DNA of 64,000 bases from Algoriphagus lacus (lineage in GTDB: Bacteria; Bacteroidota; Bacteroidia; Cytophagales; Cyclobacteriaceae): positions 73,315 through 137,314 of the forward strand of contig NZ_QXML01000009.1 in the NCBI RefSeq assembly GCF_003583985.1. The letters are read 5' to 3'. Shown piece by piece: positions 1 through 8,471 of the stretch. The notes beneath the pieces were generated by a model. It had not been told where the DNA came from, did not search any database, and saw nothing but the letters and a program-made list of their open reading frames with translations. The first letter of the stretch is position 1. The number at the start of each line of letters is the position of its first letter. A program made the translations under genes and the position numbers.

Positions 1-80
1 AAGCATCTCTAAGTCTGTTTTGAGATGTATTGATTCCAACTACAATCATTTCGGGGAGTTGTGGACTCGCATCGCTGCTT
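1..80. repeat. Left arm of an 80-bp perfect inverted repeat at the window edge
   Basis: Bases 1-80 are the exact reverse complement of bases 191-270, with 110 bases between the arms. The right arm lies inside the esterase gene and encodes normal esterase sequence. The left arm replaces what should be the upstream coding sequence of that gene. A perfect fold-back at the very end of a sequence is most easily explained as an assembly or amplification chimera, though a real small inversion-duplication is possible. Confidence 0.9.
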
Positions 81-1139
81 ATTTATGTGCCAATCTCATA
101 TACCAATAACAATTATAAAACCTACCCTGTAATTTATTTATTGGATGGTGGAACCTTGTTTACTTCATTCACTGGTGTGGTTGATAGATTAAGCAGCGAT
201 GCGAGTCCACAACTCCCCGAAATGATTGTAGTTGGAATCAATACATCTCAAAACAGACTTAGAGATGCTTCTCCTTCAAAGTCATTGATTGGATATAGGG
301 GAATAAAGGAAGATGGATTGGAAGTTACCGGTGGAGCCGATGATTTTTTAAGGTTTATTGAAAAGGAACTAATACCCCACATCGACAGTACTTACCGGAC
401 AAATTCATACCGAACTTTTGTTGGATATTCCTTTACCGGATTACCGGTACTTCATTCGCTTTTTACACAAAAGGATCTATTTAATTCCTATTTAGTGATC
501 GATTTTAGTGCTTGGTGGGATGATCAGTTTATGCTAAAAAAATTCAATTCTTTTTTAGAGGATTATTCTAGCCAAAAGCCGATTGATCTATTTATGGCTA
601 CCGAAGAAAGAGTTGTGAATGATGTTTACACTTCAAAAGTGAATGCAACCTGGACATTTATGAAAGCATTTAAGAAAAGGCATCCTGAAAATGTAAGCCT
701 TGGAATGAAAAAATATAAATACAAAGAAGAGAACCATCATTCTATGCCTCTAATTTCTTTTATCGATGGGATGAAGTACATTTTTAGAGGTCATATGATC
801 AATTATGATGAAATGTATAATTCACCCGAATTGATTAAAGTGAAGTTTGATGCGCTTGCAGAACGGTTGGGAGTTAAGATTCCTCTAAGGGAGGATTTAG
901 TAAATTATCTGGGATATCAATTTTTATATACCCACACGGACCTTACTAAGGCAATGGTTTATTTTAAAATGAATGTGGAAAACTTTCCCAGGAGCAGTAA
1001 TGCGTTTGACAGTTTGGCAGAGGCATATCTTGTTGGCGGGGATAAGAAGCTGGCGATAAAAAATTATGAGATAGCATTGCAATTGAATCCTGACAATAAG
1101 AATAGTAAAAGGATGTTGGAAAAATTAATTTCTGAATAA
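81..1139 (+). CDS. Alpha/beta hydrolase, putative esterase (5' end lost) with C-terminal TPR
   Basis: This is a hydrolase of the putative-esterase family (COG2819/Fes-like). The opening residues IYVPISY followed by YPVIYLLDGG match the usual first strands of that fold. The nucleophile motif is GYSFTG, with the serine codon near base 429, and a possible catalytic His lies in EENHHSMP near base 730. The last 45 or so residues form one TPR-like unit (NAFDSLAEAYLVGGDKKLA). An open frame continues upstream to a TTG at base 30, but those codons fall in the inverted-repeat left arm and read the antisense of the gene itself. The native N-terminus, probably with a signal peptide, is therefore missing. 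The next gene starts 19 bases downstream, so the two are probably cotranscribed. Confidence 0.75.
   Translation: MYVPISYTNNNYKTYPVIYLLDGGTLFTSFTGVVDRLSSDASPQLPEMIVVGINTSQNRLRDASPSKSLIGYRGIKEDGLEVTGGADDFLRFIEKELIPHIDSTYRTNSYRTFVGYSFTGLPVLHSLFTQKDLFNSYLVIDFSAWWDDQFMLKKFNSFLEDYSSQKPIDLFMATEERVVNDVYTSKVNATWTFMKAFKKRHPENVSLGMKKYKYKEENHHSMPLISFIDGMKYIFRGHMINYDEMYNSPELIKVKFDALAERLGVKIPLREDLVNYLGYQFLYTHTDLTKAMVYFKMNVENFPRSSNAFDSLAEAYLVGGDKKLAIKNYEIALQLNPDNKNSKRMLEKLISE
191..270. repeat. Right arm of the 80-bp perfect inverted repeat
   Basis: Exact reverse complement of bases 1-80. This copy sits in frame inside the esterase and encodes plausible family sequence, so it is the genuine copy of the two. 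Confidence 0.9.
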
Positions 1140-1158
1140 TTAGGTAGTTTCTAATAGT

Positions 1159-2310
1159 ATGAATAGATATATTCTCATTTTCCTTCTTTTCATTGGTTCA
1201 TTTGTTGGCAAAGCACAGAATGGAATTAAGGGCCTTCAAACAGAAAACCAGTTCAAGACTTCCATGGATTCTATGATCCATCAATCCGCTCTTTTGTATT
1301 TGGGAGAGGCTTCAAGAGCAGGGTTATCAGTTGGGATCTATGGACCTGATTTCTTAGCCACCTATCACTATGGTACGACTCATAAAGGAAAGAACCAGCT
1401 TCCAACCAATGAGACCGTCTATGAGATTGGTTCCATTTCCAAAACGTTCACCGGCACTTTACTGGCGCAAGCTGTTCTGGATGGAAAAATGAAGTTAGAC
1501 GATGATATTCGTTTATATCTTAAGGAGGATTATCCCAATTTAGAATTTCAGGGGCAACCAATCAGATTATCCCATCTTGTCAGTCATATTTCAGGGCTTC
1601 CCAACTTTCTACCCGATAATCCAAGCCTGCTCCAAAATACCAGTCAGGACAGTTTGCCTTTTGTCCTTTCCAGAGTGCTGAATGAGTATACCAAACAAGA
1701 TTTTCTGAATGATTTGAATCAAGTTAAACTCGATACCATTCCGGGTTATAAGTTTAACTATTCCAATTCAGGTCCCCAGTTGTTAAAATATATTCTTGAA
1801 GATGTGTATCAAATGTCCTTTAATGATCTTCTAAAGCGGTTCCTTTTAAAGCCGCTAAAGATGAAGGCTACCACTTCAAGTTTCGAAAGGGTAGATTTAA
1901 AGAATTTGGCAGAAGGATATAATAGTAAGGGAAGGTTGACTCCCTACATTCCCGAGAATCTTGATGCTGCAGGTGGAATATTTTCTACTGTTTCGGATAT
2001 GTTGGAATACTTGAAGTTCCATTTGGATGAAGAAAATGAAGTGGTTTCACTATCTCATCAAGTGACAGTTGGAGATCTTACTCGGTATGCAATTGGCTTA
2101 AATTGGCAAGAAGTACTCACTCCTGGAAATCACAAGAAAATCTGGCAAAGCGGAGGGACCTTTGGGTTTTCCAGTTATGGTGTACTTTATCCTGAGCTTG
2201 GTATTGCTATTGTTCTCCTTACAAATGAAGCTGATACCACCGCTCAAACGGATCTTGGTCATTTGGCAGACAGAATTTTTGAAAAACTATACGCCCCAGA
2301 AAACCCTTAA
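1159..2310 (+). CDS. Exported serine hydrolase, beta-lactamase class C / penicillin-binding-like
   Basis: A hydrophobic N-terminus ending at KAQ (residues 1-20) is a Sec signal peptide, so the protein acts in the periplasm. The class C (PF00144) catalytic motifs are present: SISK at residues 92-95 with the acylated Ser92, and YSN at 201-203. The third motif reads QSGG near residue 330, where family members usually have HxG. The length of 383 residues is normal for the family. Such proteins are usually D-aminopeptidases, esterases or DD-peptidases rather than true beta-lactamases. It follows the esterase by 19 bases. A 63-base stretch of this gene (1479-1541) has a decayed second copy at 2401-2463. 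Confidence 0.85.
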   Translation: MNRYILIFLLFIGSFVGKAQNGIKGLQTENQFKTSMDSMIHQSALLYLGEASRAGLSVGIYGPDFLATYHYGTTHKGKNQLPTNETVYEIGSISKTFTGTLLAQAVLDGKMKLDDDIRLYLKEDYPNLEFQGQPIRLSHLVSHISGLPNFLPDNPSLLQNTSQDSLPFVLSRVLNEYTKQDFLNDLNQVKLDTIPGYKFNYSNSGPQLLKYILEDVYQMSFNDLLKRFLLKPLKMKATTSSFERVDLKNLAEGYNSKGRLTPYIPENLDAAGGIFSTVSDMLEYLKFHLDEENEVVSLSHQVTVGDLTRYAIGLNWQEVLTPGNHKKIWQSGGTFGFSSYGVLYPELGIAIVLLTNEADTTAQTDLGHLADRIFEKLYAPENP

Positions 2311-2400
2311 AAAAATCGGGGATTTTGCCGGTGTTTTTTGATGTGGTGATACGCTCACAAGCCTTCTTATAATCTCCAATTTGCATTTTCAGGATTAACC

Positions 2401-2463
2401 GGATGGAAAAATGAAGTGAGATGATGATATTCGTCTTTAACTTGATGAGGATTACCCCAATTT
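2401..2463 (+). pseudogene. Remnant of a class C-like serine hydrolase gene
   Basis: This 63-base segment aligns without gaps to 1479-1541 of the upstream serine hydrolase gene with 8 mismatches. The equivalent of KMKLDDDIRLYLKEDY is interrupted by stop codons. Flanking sequence does not align obviously, so it is either a small local duplication or the last trace of a tandem paralog. Confidence 0.75.
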
Positions 2464-2686
2464 TTTTGAGCTTTGATCAAATGATTTTTTTAAGGCTATT
2501 TGTGATAGCAAACTTTAACTTAGTGTTTTATCAAACCACAAATCGAAAGTTCTGAATTTTAATATTTGATACATCATTGTTCTTTTTTTGAACACTTACT
2601 GTTCATTTTTAAACTGGATTACGGATTGTTTTATCCCTATTGGTTACAAGTTAGAAAAACCTTAGAGTGAATATTTTATTTTTTTT

Positions 2687-2698
2687 GGACATATGTCT
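2687..2698. promoter_or_regulatory. RGAC-N4-GTCY palindrome, candidate operator
   Basis: Reads GGACATATGTCT, with T before and A after. The nearest downstream gene is the S41 lipoprotein starting 127 bases away. One of at least twelve copies in this window. Confidence 0.5.
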
Positions 2699-2824
2699 AT
2701 AATTTCTGGAGCCCTAGCTTTAAATAGATCTTATTTGATGCAATTATCGGTTGTCAAATTGGTTATTAAATTTATGGTACGGTATTTCTTGTCAACATAA
2801 CCAAACTACATTACATATTTTCCA

Positions 2825-4222
2825 ATGAGAAATAATCCGAACACTTACCTAATTCAAGTGATTACATTGTTTTCATCGTTCCTTTTTGCTTCCTGTAATT
2901 CAGGAATAACAGAAGAGATGGTATCAAAAAATATTGCAAAAGAATTATTGATTGAAGATCTGAATTATTTGATAGAAGAAGTCGAAAAACGACATGTCGA
3001 TCTATATGAACGTGCTAACAAGGATTCCCTTTTGCTGATTAAAAATCAAATTCTTAATTCGATTACCGAAGATTTGAATCGAAATCAGTTTTATAAGATC
3101 ATAGCACGGATAAACCCCTATTTCAATGATGCACATTGCCTTGTTTTCCCTCTAAGAGAGGAGGCGTCTTTTCAAAAAGAAGCAGGCTTTTCTGTTTTTC
3201 CGTTTCATGTAATTTTAGATGAGAATTGGATTTTGAGACCTGAGAGAAGCTATAAAAGAGCATCAGATGGCGCCTTTGTTGATAAATCCTGGAGCATCTC
3301 TTCCATAAATGGTGTGAAAGCTGAGGATTTAATAGACTCAATTGCAAACTATAGTCATGGGGAAACCGAAACTCTGAGAAGGCATATGACGACTTTGCTG
3401 TTTTCGGACTGGCTGTTCTCAATTTTTGGATGGTCTGGGGATTTTGAAATCACGTTCAATCAGGATTTTAAATCTTTACGAATTGATTCAGATGATATTT
3501 GGAATAGCTTGGAACGTAACGTAGTCCAATTTAATCGCTTGGAAATATTGGATAATAACGTTGGTTATTTGAGACTAGGAAGTTTTGATGTCGATGAGCA
3601 CAAAAATCAGTACGAAGATTTTATAGAGAATTCCTTTGATAGCCTTTCGAGTTTGGGTGTTAAAAAACTTGTTATTGATGTTAGAGGAAATACCGGAGGA
3701 CAATCTGGAGCAGGTGAACTGGTGCTTAAGTACTTGACCGATAAAAAATTATCTCAGGTATCTCAAATGTTTGACAGAATCCATGAGGAGAATGCCGGAA
3801 TATTTAACTACAGGGGAAACCCAGGTGATCTAAAAGAAGTAAGCATGGGTTCAGGTGAGTTGATCAAGCCTAATAGGCCTGAAAAGCAATTCAAAGGAGA
3901 AACAGTAGTGCTCTTTGATGAGATGACCTACTCTGCAGGAATTATTTTTATCACCATAGTTCAGGATCATAAAATCGCAAAAACGGTTGGACGGCCCACG
4001 GGTGGTTTTGCGAATCAAACCGGAAATATTGAGTCCTTTCAATTACCAAACTCCAAATTAACAGTCTATGTGCCTTCTAGGAAATTTGTAAGAGTTAACG
4101 GGGACAAATCTATACATCCTGTAGTCCCTGATTTTATCATCCTAAATTCTGACTCTACTTTAACATCAGAGGATCGGATTCTAGAATTTGGCATCAATGT
4201 CTTAAATGATAGGTCCCTGTAA
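2825..4222 (+). CDS. S41 family peptidase lipoprotein
   Basis: Predicted tail-specific (C-terminal processing) serine peptidase. The N-terminus is a lipoprotein signal with lipobox FASC (Cys24), so it is probably membrane-anchored on the periplasmic side. The S41 core is recognisable: IDVRGNTGGQSG near residue 285, the nucleophile motif TYSAG with Ser370, and GRPTGG shortly after. No clear PDZ domain is seen; the N-terminal 230 residues are the helical and beta extension typical of Bacteroidota S41 proteins. A relative without a lipobox is encoded at 12712-14061. A palindromic operator candidate lies 127 bases upstream. Confidence 0.85.
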   Translation: MRNNPNTYLIQVITLFSSFLFASCNSGITEEMVSKNIAKELLIEDLNYLIEEVEKRHVDLYERANKDSLLLIKNQILNSITEDLNRNQFYKIIARINPYFNDAHCLVFPLREEASFQKEAGFSVFPFHVILDENWILRPERSYKRASDGAFVDKSWSISSINGVKAEDLIDSIANYSHGETETLRRHMTTLLFSDWLFSIFGWSGDFEITFNQDFKSLRIDSDDIWNSLERNVVQFNRLEILDNNVGYLRLGSFDVDEHKNQYEDFIENSFDSLSSLGVKKLVIDVRGNTGGQSGAGELVLKYLTDKKLSQVSQMFDRIHEENAGIFNYRGNPGDLKEVSMGSGELIKPNRPEKQFKGETVVLFDEMTYSAGIIFITIVQDHKIAKTVGRPTGGFANQTGNIESFQLPNSKLTVYVPSRKFVRVNGDKSIHPVVPDFIILNSDSTLTSEDRILEFGINVLNDRSL

Positions 4223-4581
4223 GTATTTAAAGTCCTTGGTTTTCCTAATTTGAATGATCTTCTAAAAGGATGTAAATAGTAAGCTTTCCCCATAGGCTTA
4301 GGTGAAAAAAAGTGGACTATTCGAATATTCTTGTAATCACAAATAGGTGTTATACCTGAAAGTCTCAGGCTAGGGATCTGAATTAAAATATTTAATGATC
4401 CAATTTATAATTCCTCCCGCGCAATTATCATTATAGGCTGATTTATACATGGCAAAGCACTATATTATATATAATCCATATATTCTATTTATGGTTTAGC
4501 ATTAGAGAAAAAAATATTTAGTAGCGAACGGGGAACAGTGTGTAATTAAGTTTGAAAAATTAAATAATTAAAATAAATATC
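4223..4581. other. AT-rich intergenic region
   Basis: 359 bases with no gene, hairpin or repeat that I can support. It presumably carries the promoter of the DJ-1/PfpI gene. Confidence 0.5.
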
Positions 4582-5697
4582 ATGAAAAAAATTCTTATTC
4601 TAATACTTCTAGCTCTTTTGACCTTGGACGGATATGGTCAAAAGTTAAATAATGAAAAGCTTAGGATTCTGTTGGTAGTGAGCAGTTATGGCAAAGATGG
4701 GGGAGAATCGAGGCCTGGCTTCGAATTGGATGAATTAAGTCAGGCTTATTGGATCTTAAAGGATAATAATGTTTCCATTGATTTAGCAAGTCCAAAAGGA
4801 GGAAAAGTAACTCCGGATGAATTCAATCCAAAAAAGCCTTACAACTTGAGGTTTTTGGAGGATAAAGAGGCTATGGGACTCCTTGAAAATACTCGTTCAA
4901 CTGCTGAATTGGTCCAAAAAAGCTACGATGGAATCTTTGTAATCGGAGGTAAAGGTGCCATGTTCGATTTGCCTGTGGATCCTTCTCTTCAGGATCTAAT
5001 TGCCAAAACCTTTAAAGAAAGTGGAAAAATTGGCGCAGTTTGTCATGGGGCCGCAGCATTTGTCAACATCAAAGTAGATGATAAATATATTATAGCGGAT
5101 CAAAAATTAACTGGTTACTGTAATTCGGAAGAAGAGAAATTCGGTAAAAAATGGGTCGGTGAATTTCAGTTTCTCTTAGAGAATAAACTTTTAGAACGAG
5201 GTGCAGTATATGAAAAAGGATTTGACATGCTTCCTTTTGCAGTGACGGATACTCATTTCGTAACAGGCCAGAATCCATATTCTACTTCTCTTGTGGTTGA
5301 AGATTTTTTAAAGTCTTTGGGGGTGGAAGTTGCTGCAAGAGATGAATATTTCGACGTTAAAAGTATGTTTCTGGTCAGGAGAGCCCTGAATGGAGAATAT
5401 GAATGGGTAAAAAATGAAATTTCAAAAAATCAATCTGCCTATGACTTGGAATTGATTGCTGTTTATGGTTATTATGAATTGCTTCATTCCATGGAAAATA
5501 AAGAAGTGATCAAAAGAGGGCTTTCCGTAATTGAATTGGTTTCCCCATATTTTTTCAATGAACATCTGGCAATGGAAACTGCAAAAGCATATCTTAAAGT
5601 AGAAGAGAAGGCTAAAGCTAAATTGATACTACAGGAGTTAATCTATAAGGGTTTACTTACAGATAAAGCTGAGGAAATCCTTAATGGAATAAATTGA
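4582..5697 (+). CDS. Exported DJ-1/PfpI (type 1 glutamine amidotransferase-like) protein
   Basis: A Sec signal peptide of about 19 residues (ending GYGQ) precedes a DJ-1/PfpI domain. The nucleophile elbow reads AVCHGAAA with Cys154-His155, the arrangement found in Hsp31-like and YajL-like proteins. About 140 residues after the domain are mostly helical with TPR-like character (AMETAKAYLKVEEKAKAKLIL) and are not part of the core fold. DJ-1/Hsp31 proteins act as chaperones or glyoxalase-like enzymes; an exported version suggests a periplasmic stress role, which is inference. The gene stands alone between two long gaps. Confidence 0.85.
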   Translation: MKKILILILLALLTLDGYGQKLNNEKLRILLVVSSYGKDGGESRPGFELDELSQAYWILKDNNVSIDLASPKGGKVTPDEFNPKKPYNLRFLEDKEAMGLLENTRSTAELVQKSYDGIFVIGGKGAMFDLPVDPSLQDLIAKTFKESGKIGAVCHGAAAFVNIKVDDKYIIADQKLTGYCNSEEEKFGKKWVGEFQFLLENKLLERGAVYEKGFDMLPFAVTDTHFVTGQNPYSTSLVVEDFLKSLGVEVAARDEYFDVKSMFLVRRALNGEYEWVKNEISKNQSAYDLELIAVYGYYELLHSMENKEVIKRGLSVIELVSPYFFNEHLAMETAKAYLKVEEKAKAKLILQELIYKGLLTDKAEEILNGIN

Positions 5698-6112
5698 TTA
5701 TAAAAATTTATAAAAAATAAGTGTTGAGTAAGTGAAGGAACTGACAATAATAGGTTTTCCTTCTATCTTGAGTCAAATATAAAAAGCTATAGGTGTTCAA
5801 TGCCTGTAGTTTTTTATATATTATCAGGTTTAAACGATTTGTTGTCTTTGTATTTTTTTCTAGCTAAAAGGAAGTCAATTAATTACAGGTTGTACTTTTC
5901 TTACCTACAGGATAAACAAATTCTAGAGTCGATTTCCTTTACCCCAGAGTTTACTTGAAGGGAAGAATAATTGATTCACTAGATCTGAGAAATGGTTTGT
6001 CTGGTCTTTTCTTCAATATAGATTTCTGTGATTCTCTTGTCTCAATAGTGCAATTTATTGTACTATATTGTTCGGGATAAGTATTTCTTCATGAATTGAG
6101 AGACTTTAGGAT

Positions 6113-6124
6113 AGACGTAAGTCC
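6113..6124. promoter_or_regulatory. RGAC-N4-GTCY palindrome, candidate operator
   Basis: Reads AGACGTAAGTCC with flanking T and AA. It lies 78 bases before the surviving tail of the Crp/Fnr remnant, with no intact gene nearby. Confidence 0.45.
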
Positions 6125-6201
6125 AATTATGTAAGTTCGGTTCTGTTTATTTACTTTTATACAGCTGGAGTTGCTAATTCATTTTTCTCTTCCTAAGATC
6201 G

Positions 6202-6300
6202 ATTGCTTCCTACATTGGAATTACTCCTCAAGCTTTGAGTAGAATTAGAAAGGGGACTTTGAATTCCATTGATTCGGAACAGAAATCCCGAGTAGAGTGA
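6202..6300 (+). pseudogene. Remnant of a Crp/Fnr regulator (C-terminal HTH only)
   Basis: Translating from 6202 gives IASYIGITPQALSRIRKG, then a short tail and a stop at 6298. This is the recognition-helix signature shared by the intact Crp/Fnr genes in this window (ASYLGIT..LSRIRK). No readable cyclic-nucleotide-like domain precedes it, so only the 3' end of the gene survives. Confidence 0.75.
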
Positions 6301-6364
6301 GCAGCATAAAAAATTGGAAAGTCTCCGGTAACATGTAGTTAATTTTATTCTTTTATTGGTTTGA

Positions 6365-6384
6365 AATCCCCCTAATAATCCCCC
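6365..6384. promoter_or_regulatory. Tandem AATCCCCC boxes with 12-bp period
   Basis: Two AATCCCCC boxes start at 6365 and 6377. The same pair with the same spacing recurs at 47349 and 47361. Possible activator site for the class A beta-lactamase 317 bases downstream. Confidence 0.35.
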
Positions 6385-6701
6385 AAGTAGAAATAGTTCA
6401 AAGATTAAGAATGGGTTTTATTTGCGAGATGTAGGCGCGTTTTCCGCAATAGGAACAAGTAGCCCGTGAGCAGTATTTCCCTGGATCTTGATTTCTTATT
6501 GGATTTTTCTCTGTAAATGTTCAGTAAACATGTCAAAACCACAGTTCGCTTCCCTTGAATTCAGACAACAACTTCTGTCAGGATGTTTTGGGAATTCCGT
6601 ATGGCCATGATTTATTTGGCCTATTTGCTTAATAAGCTCAAATTGGACAAGGATCATCGGAATAGGGCAAAGCAGATAAAAGCAATAATAAGATTGATTT
6701 T

Positions 6702-7631
6702 ATGTTTAAAATTCCAAAATTGGTACAATTCATCGGAGTAATTTCAGTCCTTTTGGCGAGTTGCCAAGCCCCGGTTAAAACGAATAGGACTGATGCGCTA
6801 CGAGAAACAATAGTCGAATATTTGGCCGAAAAAAATGCGCTAGTCGGGGTTTCAATTATTGGAAATGATGGAAAGGATACGCTTTCAATAAATGGTGAAA
6901 GGCGGTTCCCAATGCAAAGTGTATTTAAGTTTCACATTGCATTGGCAGTTTTATCGGAAGTAGATAAGGGTAACTTGTCCTTAGATCAGGAAGTTTTAAT
7001 CAAAAAAGAGGAGCTTTTAAACCAGGATTTTTGGAGTCCTTTGAGGGATGAAAATCCAGAAGGCGGAAGCTTTACCATTAAGCAATTAATTCAATACACG
7101 GTCTCTCATAGCGATAATACCGCTTGTGATCTATTAATTGGTCTTATCGGAACGCCAAAGGATGTGGAAACTTATTTTAAGAAAAACGGCATCCAGGATA
7201 TCGAGATTACTTTTAATGAAAAGGAAATGCAAGCAAACTGGGACAACATGTTCAAAAATTGGACTACCCCCATAGCTGCGAGTGAGACCCTGGCCCTGTT
7301 TTATGAAAATACGGATAACTTACTGTCAGAAAGCAGCCATGAGTTTTTTTGGAGAACAAATGTAGAAACCTCAACCGGTGAGAATAGGATTAAAGGTAAG
7401 CTACCAAAGGGAACCATTGTAGCCCACAAGACAGGTTGGTCAGGAACCAATGAAGAGACCGGTATTACAGCTGCTGTGAATAATATCGGAATCGTTTTTC
7501 TGCCCAATGGAGAGTACTTTATCATTAGTGTCTTTGTTACTGAGTCCAAAGAAAGCTTCGAAGTCAATGAAATGATCATTGCAGATATAGCTAAAGTCAC
7601 TTATGACTTCTACGCAAATTCGAAAAACTAA
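6702..7631 (+). CDS. Class A beta-lactamase, lipoprotein type
   Basis: Serine beta-lactamase that hydrolyses beta-lactams through an acyl-enzyme. All class A motifs are intact: SVFK (73-76), SDN (137-139), the omega-loop EMQAN (Glu175 and Asn179, the Glu166/Asn170 pair of standard numbering) and HKTGWSG (KTG 243-245). The sequence style resembles the Bacteroidota subclass with CfxA, CepA, CblA and PER. The signal peptide ends in lipobox LASC (Cys21), so the enzyme is probably lipid-anchored rather than freely periplasmic. No beta-lactamase regulator lies beside it, only the decayed region upstream. Substrate range cannot be read from sequence. Confidence 0.92.
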   Translation: MFKIPKLVQFIGVISVLLASCQAPVKTNRTDALRETIVEYLAEKNALVGVSIIGNDGKDTLSINGERRFPMQSVFKFHIALAVLSEVDKGNLSLDQEVLIKKEELLNQDFWSPLRDENPEGGSFTIKQLIQYTVSHSDNTACDLLIGLIGTPKDVETYFKKNGIQDIEITFNEKEMQANWDNMFKNWTTPIAASETLALFYENTDNLLSESSHEFFWRTNVETSTGENRIKGKLPKGTIVAHKTGWSGTNEETGITAAVNNIGIVFLPNGEYFIISVFVTESKESFEVNEMIIADIAKVTYDFYANSKN

Positions 7632-7751
7632 AAACAATGCCTAAGTACTCAAGCAAACTCAGGTAATTCTCGGTTTAAAAAAAATAGCCTATATGTAAAG
7701 CTAATTCTATTGAATGACAGTAGCGATTGGGAAAGGTCAAGCTAGACATTG

Positions 7752-7763
7752 AGACATAAGTCT
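7752..7763. promoter_or_regulatory. RGAC-N4-GTCY palindrome, candidate operator
   Basis: Reads AGACATAAGTCT followed by AA, 153 bases before the small membrane protein gene at 7917. Confidence 0.5.
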
Positions 7764-7916
7764 AATTATTCCTGTATCTCGTAGTTTAGATGCTGTTTGG
7801 CATTTAGAGATGCTTAATCATCTTTAATTTACACGCAAGAGAGAAGTTAGTCACTTTTTCTACTGGTTTTCCTATCTGTATTCTTTGTTGATAAATGTCT
7901 TTGTTCTAAATATCCC

Positions 7917-8324
7917 ATGAAAAAAATTGCAATCTCCCTATCTGTGATATTATATGCTGTAATTGTGCCGTATTTGGAGATTAATGACACTCATGTTTTT
8001 AGTCCGGATTGGACTCCTCATGCAAGGATCCATGAGGTTTGGCAGCTAATCACTAATTCCACGATCGGATTGTTTTGTTTGTTTTTGGTTTGGGGTAAGA
8101 ACGAAACTAAACTGAGTGCTTTTTTAAGCATTTTGGTTATGGGTGGATTTTTAATCGCCTTTCTTTTACAGGATACTTACGGTGGGGATATGAGGTATGA
8201 GGATGGAACGGAGAAAACTGTTTTGGGAATTAATATCGGAGTCTTTGGTTTTGGCATGGCTACCTCATTGATTTTAATTTCCTTTTTGGCTGAGGTTAAA
8301 AAAATGCTGAAAAGCTTGAAGTAA
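7917..8324 (+). CDS. Small integral membrane protein of unknown function
   Basis: The 135-residue protein has four predicted membrane segments (about residues 4-22, 45-60, 68-84 and 103-125). A charged loop after the first segment contains NDTHVFSPDWTPHARIHEVW, whose His and Asp residues suggest a conserved site. I do not recognise a characterised family. An operator-like palindrome lies 153 bases upstream. Confidence 0.65.
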   Translation: MKKIAISLSVILYAVIVPYLEINDTHVFSPDWTPHARIHEVWQLITNSTIGLFCLFLVWGKNETKLSAFLSILVMGGFLIAFLLQDTYGGDMRYEDGTEKTVLGINIGVFGFGMATSLILISFLAEVKKMLKSLK

Positions 8325-8471
8325 GTTGCCAGGAATCGTTTTATGAGCTTATGTTGGAAGTGGATTTTCTAAATTGCCGGAAAAGGAATTTGAAGATGAG
8401 AAGGTTTGATAGGGAGTAGTTTAACAGTTTCGTCTCCTTAAGTCATTTTCTACCTCCAAGGTTTTTGATTT

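Larger units (their letters stand above)
2311..2824. other. Intergenic region with a gene remnant and an operator-like palindrome
   Basis: These 514 bases hold a decayed copy of part of the preceding hydrolase gene at 2401-2463 and an RGAC-N4-GTCY palindrome at 2687-2698. The rest is AT-rich with stops in all frames. Confidence 0.6.
5698..6701. other. Long intergenic region with gene remnants
   Basis: About 1 kb without an intact gene. It contains a palindromic operator candidate (6113-6124), the tail of a dead Crp/Fnr gene (6202-6300) and a tandem AATCCCCC pair (6365-6384). This looks like a zone of gene decay. Confidence 0.6.

Noticed and set aside
7301-7637. Minus-strand open frames inside the class A beta-lactamase gene
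   Set aside because: Shadows of a gene with all catalytic motifs on the plus strand.
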